DNA of 7,206 bases from Deferribacterales bacterium UBA4806. Lineage in GTDB: Bacteria; Chrysiogenota; Deferribacteres; Deferribacterales; UBA228. The notes under the pieces were generated by a model. It saw nothing but the letters and a program-made list of their open reading frames with translations. It did not search any database and was not told the DNA's origin. Where the stretch lies: assembly GCA_002402635.1 (NCBI GenBank), contig DHGE01000173.1, positions 1 through 7,206 on the forward strand, read 5' to 3'. Below, piece after piece: positions 1 to 6,408 of the stretch (within the stretch, counting starts at the first letter, position 1; every line of letters starts with the position of its first letter). A program made the translations under genes and the position numbers.

Positions 1-701
1 GTGAAAGAATCTTCTGATCCCATTACTTTAATCATCCCATCAATTAAATCATTAACATAACAAAAACTTCTTGTTTGAGTTCCATCACCATAAATAGTAA
101 TAGCCTCGTTTTTTAATGCTTGAATTATAAAATTTGAAACTACCCGACCATCAAAGGGGTGCATATGTGGACCATATGTATTAAATATTCTAATAACTTT
201 TATTTTTGATTGATGCTGTCTATAATAATCAAAAAATAATGTTTCTGCACAACGTTTGCCTTCATCATAACATGCTCTTAAACCAATGGGGTTAACATTT
301 CCCCAATAGCTTTCTTTTTGTGGATGTTCTATAGGATCACCATAAACTTCGCTTGTTGAAGCCTGCAAAACTTTTATTTTTAATCTTTTTGCTAAACCTA
401 GCATGTTCAGTGCGCCAACTACGGATGTTTTTGTTGTTTGAACTGGATCAAATTGATAGTGAATGGGACTAGCTGGACAAGCCAAATTATATATTTCGTC
501 AACCTCAACAAATAGAGGCAAGCATATGTCATGCCTGATAACTTCAAAATAAGGATTTTTGATTAACTTTAATATATTGTCTTTTCTACCAGTAAAAAAA
601 TTATCAACACATAAAACTTCCATACCATCATCTAACAATCTTTTGCAGAGATGCGATCCAATAAAACCTGCGCCGCCTGTCACTAATATTCTTTTTTTCA
701 T
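1..701 (-). CDS. uxs: UDP-glucuronate decarboxylase (UDP-xylose synthase), 3' end outside window
   Basis: This is a short-chain dehydrogenase/reductase-type sugar-nucleotide enzyme. The family uses bound NAD+ to oxidise and decarboxylate UDP-glucuronate to UDP-xylose in the cytoplasm. I translated 233 residues from the ATG at 701-699; the protein runs off the left edge and family members are usually ~310 residues, so roughly a quarter is missing. Visible: the NAD-binding loop GGAGFIGSH (residues 9-17), the substrate-side stretch YNLACPASPIHYQ (71-83), the catalytic STSEVYGDP (115-123), and the YxxxK pair in RACYDEGKR (Tyr145, Lys149). Also visible are RIFNTYGPHM (171-180) and DGTQTRSFCYV (206-216), whose Arg211 fits the family's substrate arginine. 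This combination (ACPASP, SEVYGDP, CYDEGKR) is specific for UDP-xylose synthases rather than GalE or RmlB. A GAGG ribosome site lies nine bases before the ATG (711-714). It is separated from the preceding pseudogene by 535 non-coding bases, so it probably has its own promoter. Weak point: which glycan receives the xylose is unknown. Confidence 0.93.
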   Translation of the reverse strand, partial: MKKRILVTGGAGFIGSHLCKRLLDDGMEVLCVDNFFTGRKDNILKLIKNPYFEVIRHDICLPLFVEVDEIYNLACPASPIHYQFDPVQTTKTSVVGALNMLGLAKRLKIKVLQASTSEVYGDPIEHPQKESYWGNVNPIGLRACYDEGKRCAETLFFDYYRQHQSKIKVIRIFNTYGPHMHPFDGRVVSNFIIQALKNEAITIYGDGTQTRSFCYVNDLIDGMIKVMGSEDSF

Positions 702-1236
702 TTGCAATTACCTCAATATGTTATGCCTACTACTATTAAACACAAGTCATTTAATTTAATAAAATCTTATATCTGACAATTCCCATATTATATATAAATA
801 ACCTACTCTTTTGTAGCATTTTATTTTCTCCCAACTTCCGAAGTTGAGAGAAACTTGAACTTCGGAAGTTCAAATATTTAGGTAGGACATCTATTTGGTA
901 TTATAAAAAACAATATGAATTGACAGGAAATTGTTAAAAGAACCAAAAAAGCTTTATATATACTTTATTACTCAGATGAGGAATGGGAAAATAGCAATTG
1001 TAAATGCAGTAAAAGAAGGAAATGAGAATATTTAAAAAAGTAAAAAGTAAATACCTGACACCTATATCTTAAATCTTCTTTGCGAATTTTCTCACTTATT
1101 TTTACTCTCCACATAATATAAGGTAAGTATACTATGTATATTTTTTAAATTTGATTGTTTTATATTATACACGAGGTCATCCCTTTTTACAGGAATTATA
1201 GGACGTAACCAAAAAATAGTGTTATTAAAATCATTA
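702..1236. other. 535-bp intergenic region without a gene
   Basis: No convincing coding sequence is visible on either strand between the uxs start and the end of the decayed GT4 gene. The stretch is AT-rich and has short stop-riddled frames; one 19-codon plus-strand frame at 976-1035 has no ribosome site and I do not accept it. It contains the paired palindromes at 825-873, annotated separately, and at 1049-1062 the sequence AAATACCTGACACC, which recalls scars near REP-associated tyrosine transposases. The promoter for uxs should lie in the 702-800 part. A TTGTCA-like -35 can be read on the minus strand at 774-779, but no good -10 sits at standard spacing, so I do not call a promoter. No hairpin followed by a T-run is seen, so I cannot assign an intrinsic terminator for the upstream genes. 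Confidence 0.7.
825..873. repeat. Two adjacent palindromes, mutually inverted cores
   Basis: The first palindrome spans 825-853: 14-base arms around a single central C at 839, with one mismatched pair (831/847). Its perfect inner part is CAACTTCCGAAGTTG (832-846). The second spans 855-873, TTGAACTTCGGAAGTTCAA, with perfect 9-base arms around a central G at 864. The cores AACTTC-C-GAAGTT and AACTTC-G-GAAGTT are exact reverse complements of each other, so the pair can form either two small hairpins or one larger stem. The centres are 25 bases apart. Neither hairpin is followed by a T-run on either strand, which argues against a simple intrinsic terminator. It could be a dispersed palindromic repeat, a non-autonomous transposon end, or a double operator for uxs; the sequence alone does not decide. 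Confidence 0.85.
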
Positions 1237-2358
1237 TTATTTTTTATAGTTTTCAAATATTTTTTTGTATATATTAATAAGCTTCTTTAATTCCGTGTCC
1301 CAATTAAAAGCATGAATTAGATAATTATATCCATTATTTGTCAGCAATTGCTTTAAATCTTTATTTTTTATTATTTTAATAATTGCTGAAACAATTTCAT
1401 CAGTATCTAATGGATCAACAAAAAAACCAGCATTTACTCATTCAAGCTCATATTTCCATTTTTTAAAATTAGAAGCTATAAATGGTGTTTTAAATAACAT
1501 ATATTCATATAATTTATTTGCACTTGTATTTTTATGGTCTCCAACATTTAATATTGTCACCAAGCCAACATCTGCCTTATTTACATAAGCCATTGCATCA
1601 ATATATTCCATATAATTGAGATAAGTAGTATATTTAAATCCTGGCAACTCTGAGATTTTATTTAAATATTTTTGCTCAATATTTCCAATTAGCCATAAAC
1701 CAGATTTCACTTTTTGCTTAACTATTTAAATAACGCTAATGATTTGTTCTATACCTCTATCTTTTGTAAAAGAGTAACCAACATATATAGCCATTTGATA
1801 CAACTTCGAGATATTTGCAGATTTTATACTTACATTTGTTAAAAAATCATTATTGATTAATGGTGCATTCCTCAAGAGAACGGAATTTTTATATATTTTA
1901 GTTTGGCTATCTTGTGTTACGAAGAAGCCATCTGTAATAAGAGAAACTATATATTCAAGGATAAAAATTACTTTTGATACTGGCTTTCTTAATATTTTGG
2001 GTATCCATTCTTTATATAAAATTAGTTTTCTAAAATCCTCATGTGTATCATATACTATTTTAAATCCCAGTAATTTCATAAAAATAGCTAAAGGCAAAGT
2101 ATCAGGATTATTAAAGTGATAACAGTCTGCCTTTTCTTTCAATAAATGTATCAATAATATTGGTAAATAGACAAATCGTAAAAATCTACTTTTAAAAGAT
2201 GGGACACTTTTTATATATATCCCATTTTTATAATTATTTGTTTTAATTCTACAATATAAAACAACATCATAACCATTACTATGGAGGGTTCTGCATATTT
2301 TATAAAATACTCTTATATCATTAGATGTATGAACAGGAGCAACAACACATATTTTCAT
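1237..2358 (-). pseudogene. GT4-family glycosyltransferase, two in-frame nonsense codons
   Basis: A single reading frame runs from ATG at 2358 to TAA at 1237-1239 (373 codons, a normal GT4 length) but carries two internal stops: TAA at 1726-1728 (codon 211) and TGA at 1438-1440 (codon 307). Homology-like sequence continues in the same frame through both. Part 1 (residues 1-210) begins MKICVVAPVHTSNDIRVFYK, the usual GT-B N-terminus, with VYDTHEDFRK and AIYVGYSFTKDRGIEQI, the start of the donor-binding domain. Part 2 has GLWLIGNIEQKY and SANKLYEYMLFKTPFIASN, with the conserved donor-site Glu. Part 3 (from 1437) reads NAGFFVDPLDTDEIVSAI, the normal C-terminal motif of the family. The protein would have transferred a sugar from a nucleotide donor to the growing glycan on the cytoplasmic side of the membrane. 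It starts 33 bases after the GT2 gene, so the two were probably one operon. No strong ribosome site is visible before the ATG. No frameshift is needed, only two substitutions. Sequencing error is the main alternative. Confidence 0.88.
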
Positions 2359-2391
2359 AGCTTAAAATTGGCAATTAATAAACTTATTCCT

Positions 2392-3504
2392 TTAAAGCTT
2401 ACTTTTAATTTTAAAATAATTTTGAATTTTTATCCTCAATATATGTAAAAAAGATATAAAACCATAAAACAATCCAAGATTTCTATTAATAATAAACGTT
2501 CTCCTTAACAAAGTTTTCCAGCTTTTATCTTTTACATATTTTCCAGAGACTCCATTAATATCAAAAAAACCACAATGATTAGAATATATTGGCCATAGTA
2601 TTCTTTTGCATAATTTCGTCATTTGCTCAAAATCTGCTTCTATTTTATAATCTGTATTATATAATTCAAGTTCATTTTTATAATAAAATATGCTTTGATG
2701 ACAGGGAGTGTTATGTGTAAGATAAAATTTAGTTAGTGGCTCCCTTCTTTTAATCATATCCCTTTCATTTAAATAATAACATGAATTTGTACTGTTTAAA
2801 AATACTAATGATTCATAATCAATATATAGTATTTTATCTTTAATATTAAGAAAATTAATCCATTTTCCTAAAATAAGGCTTATGCCTTTATTCATAGCAT
2901 CATAAATACCTTTATCTGGCTCACTAACAAAATAATCAATAACATTTTCATGTTTTTTAATTATATCTAAGGTTCCATCTGTAGAACCACCATCAATTAT
3001 TATATACTCTACATTAGGATATGTTTGAGTTATTACGCTTTGAATGGTTTCTTCTAAATATTTTTCTCCATTATAGACAACAGTTATTATGCTTACCAGC
3101 GGGATATCAGTTATTTGTTTATTATATATATTTGTTTTCAAAATGGAATCTGGTAGTGAGATTTTTTCTATAAGCTTGTTTCCACTATCTATTATATACC
3201 ATTCATTATTATACAATTTATAATTATGCTTAAAATATCCTTTAGTGCGTAATCCCCCTTCATATAGCCTATTATTTGTTTTTGGTAAAAACAACATGGT
3301 TTCAAATTTATCCTCTGGTTTATCTATGAATTTTGAATTTTCAATATTAAATTTTAAATCATTAATATTAAATTTCGATTCATCTGTTACTATCCCTTTA
3401 TTGTTATATATTAGATAGTTATCAAATGGGCGAGTTAATAACATTGTAGTGCTATATCTATCATCAAGGGTAAAAATTTCAAAGTTTTGTGGTCTACTAA
3501 TCAT
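2392..3504 (-). CDS. GT2-family glycosyltransferase with long N-terminal extension
   Basis: A predicted 370-residue GT-A fold, inverting glycosyltransferase of family 2, transferring a sugar from a nucleotide donor during repeat-unit assembly at the inner face of the membrane. The catalytic core starts near residue 134: PLVSIITVVYNGEKYLEETI, then IIIDGGSTDGT (168-178) with the nucleotide-binding Asp, SEPDKGIYDAMNKGI (194-208), and GKWINFLNIKD (213-223), where relatives usually have N-x-G-D as the metal-site motif. Further on are TPCHQSIFY (266-274) and KIEADFEQM (287-295), which fit the acceptor/base region. Residues 1-133 are not GT2 core; EGGLRTKGYFK (82-92) is a segment I have seen directly before the core in related GT2 proteins. 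An in-frame TGA lies just upstream of ATG 3504, so the frame cannot extend further; no clear Shine-Dalgarno precedes it. The very low GC matches the locus backbone. Sugar specificity cannot be told. Confidence 0.85.
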   Translation of the reverse strand: MISRPQNFEIFTLDDRYSTTMLLTRPFDNYLIYNNKGIVTDESKFNINDLKFNIENSKFIDKPEDKFETMLFLPKTNNRLYEGGLRTKGYFKHNYKLYNNEWYIIDSGNKLIEKISLPDSILKTNIYNKQITDIPLVSIITVVYNGEKYLEETIQSVITQTYPNVEYIIIDGGSTDGTLDIIKKHENVIDYFVSEPDKGIYDAMNKGISLILGKWINFLNIKDKILYIDYESLVFLNSTNSCYYLNERDMIKRREPLTKFYLTHNTPCHQSIFYYKNELELYNTDYKIEADFEQMTKLCKRILWPIYSNHCGFFDINGVSGKYVKDKSWKTLLRRTFIINRNLGLFYGFISFLHILRIKIQNYFKIKSKL

Positions 3505-3695
3505 TGCAATTCATTTATACAATATATATTATATTAAATTCATCTTAAATTAATTTAGAGTCAATATTTGAAGATTCTCTATTTACAAACTATTTCATTC
3601 TTTACTGTTTCATTCTTTATAAGTATTAACTAATAAATTAATATAAATTTATTTAACAAAATTACTATTTAATATTTAACTTAATTAAATTCTAT
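3505..3695. other. AT-rich intergenic spacer with a short direct repeat
   Basis: These 191 bases between the methyltransferase fragment and the GT2 start are almost pure A/T and encode nothing recognisable. TTTCATTCTTTA occurs twice, at 3593-3604 and 3608-3619, a 15-base period. Any promoter serving the GT2 gene would lie here. On the minus strand a TTGACT followed by AT-rich sequence is present at about 3555-3570, but the only good TATAAT-like hexamer is too far away, so no promoter is called. Confidence 0.6.
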
Positions 3696-3953
3696 TTATA
3701 AAATATATTTCTTAATAAATATAGCATCAGCAAATAAGGGTATCCCATTTTTTGGATGAAAGCCTGGGTTTATACTGCCTTGATATGTAAAACCCATATT
3801 TTTAAACATGTTTGACATCTCGTCAAATAAAAGTTGTCCTCGGTAAAGCTCATAAAAACTTATCTCACATATAACAATCTTTGCTTTTTCAAAAGTTTTC
3901 ATTCCACCCTGTACAACTTTGTCCTCATATCCCTGCACATCAAGTTTTATCAA
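3696..3953 (-). pseudogene. FkbM-family methyltransferase, C-terminal fragment
   Basis: The open frame encodes about 85 residues matching the C-terminal third of FkbM-type SAM-dependent methyltransferases (Pfam Methyltransf_21), which O-methylate sugars and other small acceptors. It opens with IKLDVQGYEDKVVQGG, the hallmark (I/L)K(I/L)DVQGYE motif that normally sits in the middle of a 230-280-residue protein, and ends ADAIFIKKYIL with a TAA at 3696-3698. The whole N-terminal SAM-binding half is missing: directly upstream the sequence changes into the start of an IS256-type transposase. The only available start is a TTG at 3953, which overlaps the transposase fragment's TGA; an in-frame TAA precedes it. 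Translational restart from the transposase ribosome site is conceivable, but the product would lack the cofactor site. Low GC places it with the backbone, not with the gmd block. Confidence 0.85.
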
Positions 3954-4024
3954 TTACCTGATAAGGGTTTACCTTTCTTTAAATCTTCTAAAGCTTTTTT
4001 AAAATCAAATACTTCATTACTCAT
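3950..4024 (-). pseudogene. IS256-family transposase, N-terminal 24 codons only
   Basis: ATG at 4024 opens a 24-codon frame with FDFKKALEDLKKGKPLSG (residues 6-23), which corresponds to the conserved start of IS256/mutator-type transposases, where the text continues KDGxLTPLIKQL. Here it breaks off after SGN with TGA at 3950-3952, so the DDE catalytic domain and everything else in the ~400-residue enzyme is gone. A GGAGGA ribosome site stands five bases before the ATG (4030-4035), by far the best in the window. The frame is too short to be found by length filters. The fragment cannot move DNA; its remaining effect could be as a promoter and ribosome site feeding the genes downstream. Confidence 0.75.
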
Positions 4025-4084
4025 GTCAGTCCTCCATATATTTGTTATACTATATCAGACTTACAAAAAACTTTGAAGGGTCTC
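3954..4084 (-). mobile_element. IS256-family insertion sequence, left-end remnant
   Basis: About 130 bases of the left end of an IS256-family element are left. Reading on the minus strand it starts near 4084 with GAGACCCTTCAAAGTTTTTT, which has the look of IS256-family terminal inverted repeats (GAGAC/GGGTC ends with T-runs). A promoter, a GGAGGA ribosome site and the first 24 transposase codons follow. The other ~90% of the element, including its right end, is absent from the window, so no target duplication can be checked. The outer boundary at 4084 is inferred from where the upstream gene loses its family resemblance, and may be off by a few bases. The inner boundary near 3953-3957 is where transposase similarity gives way to FkbM similarity. 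The remnant separates GC-richer DNA (right) from AT-rich DNA (left). Confidence 0.72.
4049..4077 (-). promoter_or_regulatory. Candidate promoter in the IS256 end
   Basis: On the minus strand TTCAAA (4072-4077) and TATAGT (4049-4054) are separated by exactly 17 bases, giving a fair -35 and a 5-of-6 -10 hexamer. They lie 25 bases before the transposase ATG, where the element's own promoter should be. It points toward the FkbM fragment and the GT2 gene, so it could now drive the low-coordinate half of the locus. In AT-rich DNA such matches arise by chance. Confidence 0.35.
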
Positions 4085-4267
4085 AGATAATACCTTGAAC
4101 TCCAAATCTGCCAACGAGCGGTAGCTATTCCTGTTTTGTATGGCCGGGCTCATCATTCGGCCCTGGTTGATCAAAATCTCTTGAAAGTTTGCCTCCATTT
4201 TGGCCGGGCATTGCAATATTTCTTTCCCTGCTGCTAACATTTTCCTAATCATCTTAATACCGTTCAT
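4061..4267 (-). pseudogene. N-terminal fragment of a glycan-locus FkbM-like protein, cut by IS256 end
   Basis: ATG at 4267 opens a frame of 68 codons. The first ~59 (4267 to about 4085) look like genuine protein and have the GC content of gmd; the last residues, SETLQSFL, are simply the IS256 end read in frame to a TAA at 4061. The segment QGRMMSPAIQNRNSYRSLAD followed by LEFKV fits the N-terminus of a protein type common in glycan loci: a short helical lead, then '(D/S)xEFKVFSQ(W/F)G(E/D)DGII', belonging to FkbM-like/SAM-methyltransferase-like proteins. Here the match stops exactly at EFKV and IS sequence begins. It lies 63 bases after gmd, in the same direction, so it was probably the third gene of that operon. 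The family assignment rests on a short N-terminal motif from memory; the truncation is well supported by the change in composition. Confidence 0.6.
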
Positions 4268-4330
4268 CGTCCCATTAGCAAATCAATTTCACGATATAAA
4301 CATCAAGAACGACCACAAACACAAGTCTGC

Positions 4331-5299
4331 TCAGCTCCCCCATGTGCTCACGGCTTCTTTCGCCATACCATCAATAATTTCATCGAGCTTAAATCTGGCT
4401 TTCCATCCAAGTTTAAGCTCAGCCTTGGCTGGATTTGCTCGGCTGACCAACAGATCTGTTGGTCGGAAAAGTTCTTGATTCTGCTGTACATGCTCACGCC
4501 AATCCAAATTGAAAAAGGCAAACGCTTTGGCAACAAAGGTTTCAAGGGTGTTGGTCTGACCTGTGGCAATAATGTAATCATCTGGGGAATCCTGCTGTAA
4601 CATTAGCCACATAGCGTTCACATATTCCGGCGCCCATCCCCAATCACGGGCAATGTCCAGCCTACCTAATTGTAGCTTTTCGCGAGAACCAGCAGCAATT
4701 CGACGAGCGGCACTGATGATTTTTTGTGTCACGAACCGCTCGGGGCGTAAAGGTGATTCGTGGTTAAAGGCTATCCCGTTACACACAAATAATCCATAAG
4801 CTTCACGATAATTATTCACCAACCAGAATGCTGATGCCTTTGCCACAGCGTATGGGCTACGCGGCCGAAAAGGCGTTTCCTCGTTCGCGGGCTGGTCACC
4901 AGTGTTGCCAAAAACCTCACTTGATGCTGCGTTGTATAGCCTGATGGGACGCTCGAGAATGCGGCATGTTTCAAGAATATTTAGTACGCTCGATACATTA
5001 CTTTGAATGGTCTCGACAGGTTGCTCAAAGGAAAGCCCAACAGAGGACTGCCCTGCCAAGAAATATATCTCGTTTGGGTTACATTGCTTGATCGTCCTAA
5101 AAACGCTGCTAAAGTCTTCCGGATTCATTGAGATTAACCTTACACTATCACGAATTCCCAAGCGTACTAAATTAGAAAAATTACTACCTTCAGCATCCCT
5201 TGATGTGCCCCATACGTCATAACCTTTGGCCAGTAATAACTTCGCCAGCAATGCTCCATCTTGACCACTGACTCCACAGATCAAAACGACTTTGTTCAT
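4331..5299 (-). CDS. gmd: GDP-mannose 4,6-dehydratase
   Basis: A 322-residue cytoplasmic SDR enzyme converting GDP-D-mannose to GDP-4-keto-6-deoxy-D-mannose, the precursor of GDP-L-fucose, GDP-D-rhamnose and GDP-perosamine. The NADP-binding loop is GVSGQDGALLA (9-19). YFLAGQSSVGLSFEQP (79-94) matches the family's LAAMSHVxxSFE stretch; the catalytic S/T-S-E is SSEVFGN (126-132); the YxxxK pair is Tyr150/Lys154 in SPYAVAKASA. FNHESPLR (178-185) and RFVTQKI (188-194) are the diagnostic GMD motif, followed by LGRLDIARDWGWAPEYVNAM (211-230), and the C-terminus has RPTDLLVSRANPAKAELKLGW (279-299). Length is that of the shorter GMDs (~320). The start ATG overlaps the TGA of the GT4 gene (ATGA, 5296-5299), implying translational coupling. 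None of the follow-on enzymes (Fcl, Rmd, Per) is in the window. Variant: SGQDG where most have TGQDG. Base composition is unlike the flanks. Confidence 0.95.
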   Translation of the reverse strand: MNKVVLICGVSGQDGALLAKLLLAKGYDVWGTSRDAEGSNFSNLVRLGIRDSVRLISMNPEDFSSVFRTIKQCNPNEIYFLAGQSSVGLSFEQPVETIQSNVSSVLNILETCRILERPIRLYNAASSEVFGNTGDQPANEETPFRPRSPYAVAKASAFWLVNNYREAYGLFVCNGIAFNHESPLRPERFVTQKIISAARRIAAGSREKLQLGRLDIARDWGWAPEYVNAMWLMLQQDSPDDYIIATGQTNTLETFVAKAFAFFNLDWREHVQQNQELFRPTDLLVSRANPAKAELKLGWKARFKLDEIIDGMAKEAVSTWGS

Positions 5300-6408
5300 A
5301 GACGAACATCCAATCTACGATAAATGTTGAGCGTCTGCTCAGCACAACGTTTCCAGGAGAAAAGGGCGAGGCGCCTTTTGCCCCGCTCAATAAGCTCTTG
5401 AGTTCTACTTGGCGAATAAACCACACGTTCAATGGCGAATGCCATATCCTCAATTGACCTGGGATCAAAAAACTCTCCTGCGTCGCCGATAACTTCAGGC
5501 ATTGAACTCGTCTTACTACTAATCACCGGACATTGGTGTGCCATAGCTTCCAGTGGAGGTATGCCAAACCCCTCATACAAAGAAGGGAAGACGAATGCCT
5601 GCGCATGTATGTATAGATATTTAAGTAATGTATCGTCTCCACTAATCTGTCTTACCTGATCAGCGTTAAATCTAAGTTGTGATAGAAAGTCAGCTTCATA
5701 GCCTGTAAAACCACCGCCCCCAAAAGCTATAATGTCGAAGTCGGATTTAAGTCGTCGTGATGAAGCAACAGCACACAAGAACCCTAAAAAGTTTTTATAC
5801 CCCCCTCTATTACCCACATAAAGAAGGTAAGGCTTCGTGGGAACCTGGATCTCTTCAGCAGGCATAGAATTACTGTCAAATAAGTCAAATCCAAGATGAA
5901 CAACCGATAATTTGTTTTCACTGACATTAAATAGGTTCAGTAAGTCACGACGCGTATTCTCTGAAATGCAGATCACATGATCAGCTCTATCGACGGCCAT
6001 CCGCTTTAGTATGGAAGTTTTATCATGGGATGAGAATTGGTCACTGAACAGTTCGTGGATCATATCATAAACCGTAATAACCGTAGAACAAGACTCAGGT
6101 GCGGAACTATGACGGGAATAGTAGGTCTCATGCACTACGTGAGGCCGCCATTTCTGAATAGCCGGTTTAGCCAGAAGTCGATTAATCGGCAAGATAAGCC
6201 TTGTGCTTTTTGGTGGATACCGATTTAATCCAAAACCATGCACCACACCATTTGACAAAAACCTCACATAATGGTTTCGGTGCAATGGAGCAAATATACC
6301 AACATCTTGCTTTGCCTCGATAAGTTCCTTCGCTAATCGGACAAAATAACGGGATATTCCACCGTATGACTGTAAACAAAATGTCTGGTAGTCAAAGGCA
6401 ATACGCAT
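5296..6408 (-). CDS. GT4-family glycosyltransferase
   Basis: A predicted 370-residue GT-B fold, retaining transferase of family 4, working on the cytoplasmic side during repeat-unit or chain synthesis. The N-terminal acceptor domain has the typical GGISRYF motif (residues 16-22) and VHETYYS (92-98). DMIHE (115-119) and DHVICISENTRRDL (143-156) lead into the donor domain at LLYVGNRGGYKN (195-206). SLYEGFGIPPLEAMA (276-290) gives the E-x7-E motif, Glu279 and Glu287; SSMPEVIGDAGEFFDP (301-316) and the C-terminal SWKRCAEQTL follow. I chose ATG 6408; a TTG at 6414 in the same frame is less likely. GGISRYF plus this donor motif is common in mannosyl- and related transferases encoded next to gmd, so a mannose or GDP-6-deoxyhexose donor is a reasonable guess, not shown. 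It is the first gene of the GC-richer block, 72 bases after the AT-rich methyltransferase, and is coupled to gmd. Confidence 0.9.
   Translation of the reverse strand: MRIAFDYQTFCLQSYGGISRYFVRLAKELIEAKQDVGIFAPLHRNHYVRFLSNGVVHGFGLNRYPPKSTRLILPINRLLAKPAIQKWRPHVVHETYYSRHSSAPESCSTVITVYDMIHELFSDQFSSHDKTSILKRMAVDRADHVICISENTRRDLLNLFNVSENKLSVVHLGFDLFDSNSMPAEEIQVPTKPYLLYVGNRGGYKNFLGFLCAVASSRRLKSDFDIIAFGGGGFTGYEADFLSQLRFNADQVRQISGDDTLLKYLYIHAQAFVFPSLYEGFGIPPLEAMAHQCPVISSKTSSMPEVIGDAGEFFDPRSIEDMAFAIERVVYSPSRTQELIERGKRRLALFSWKRCAEQTLNIYRRLDVRL

Larger units (their letters stand above)
4085..6408. other. GC-richer cassette inside an AT-rich glycan locus
   Basis: Hand counts give 28/60 G+C at 4801-4860 and 29/60 at 4141-4200, against 10/60 at 2821-2880. 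The change is abrupt at both sides: at the GT4 start codon near 6408 and at the IS256 end near 4084. The block contains two complete genes and one truncated gene, all co-directional. It most likely came from a donor with higher GC, joining by recombination or with the IS element. No integrase, tRNA or flanking repeat is seen at the right boundary. Confidence 0.75.

Noticed and set aside
559..759. Plus-strand open frame of 66 codons
   Set aside because: It lies antisense over the uxs N-terminus, whose motifs are unmistakable, and shows no protein-like features of its own.
825..873. Intrinsic terminator
   Set aside because: No T-run follows either hairpin on either strand.
1438..1710. A separate small 90-residue gene starting with GTG
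   Set aside because: It is in the same frame as the upstream 210-residue piece, five codons after its stop, and carries the middle of the GT4 donor domain; it is a segment of the broken gene.
1853..2119. Plus-strand open frame of 88 codons
   Set aside because: Antisense to the GT4 pseudogene; a by-product of AT-rich coding sequence.
5217..5468. Minus-strand open frame of 83 codons overlapping GT4 and gmd
   Set aside because: It runs in another frame across the GT4 C-terminus and the gmd start; both real genes have full family motifs there.
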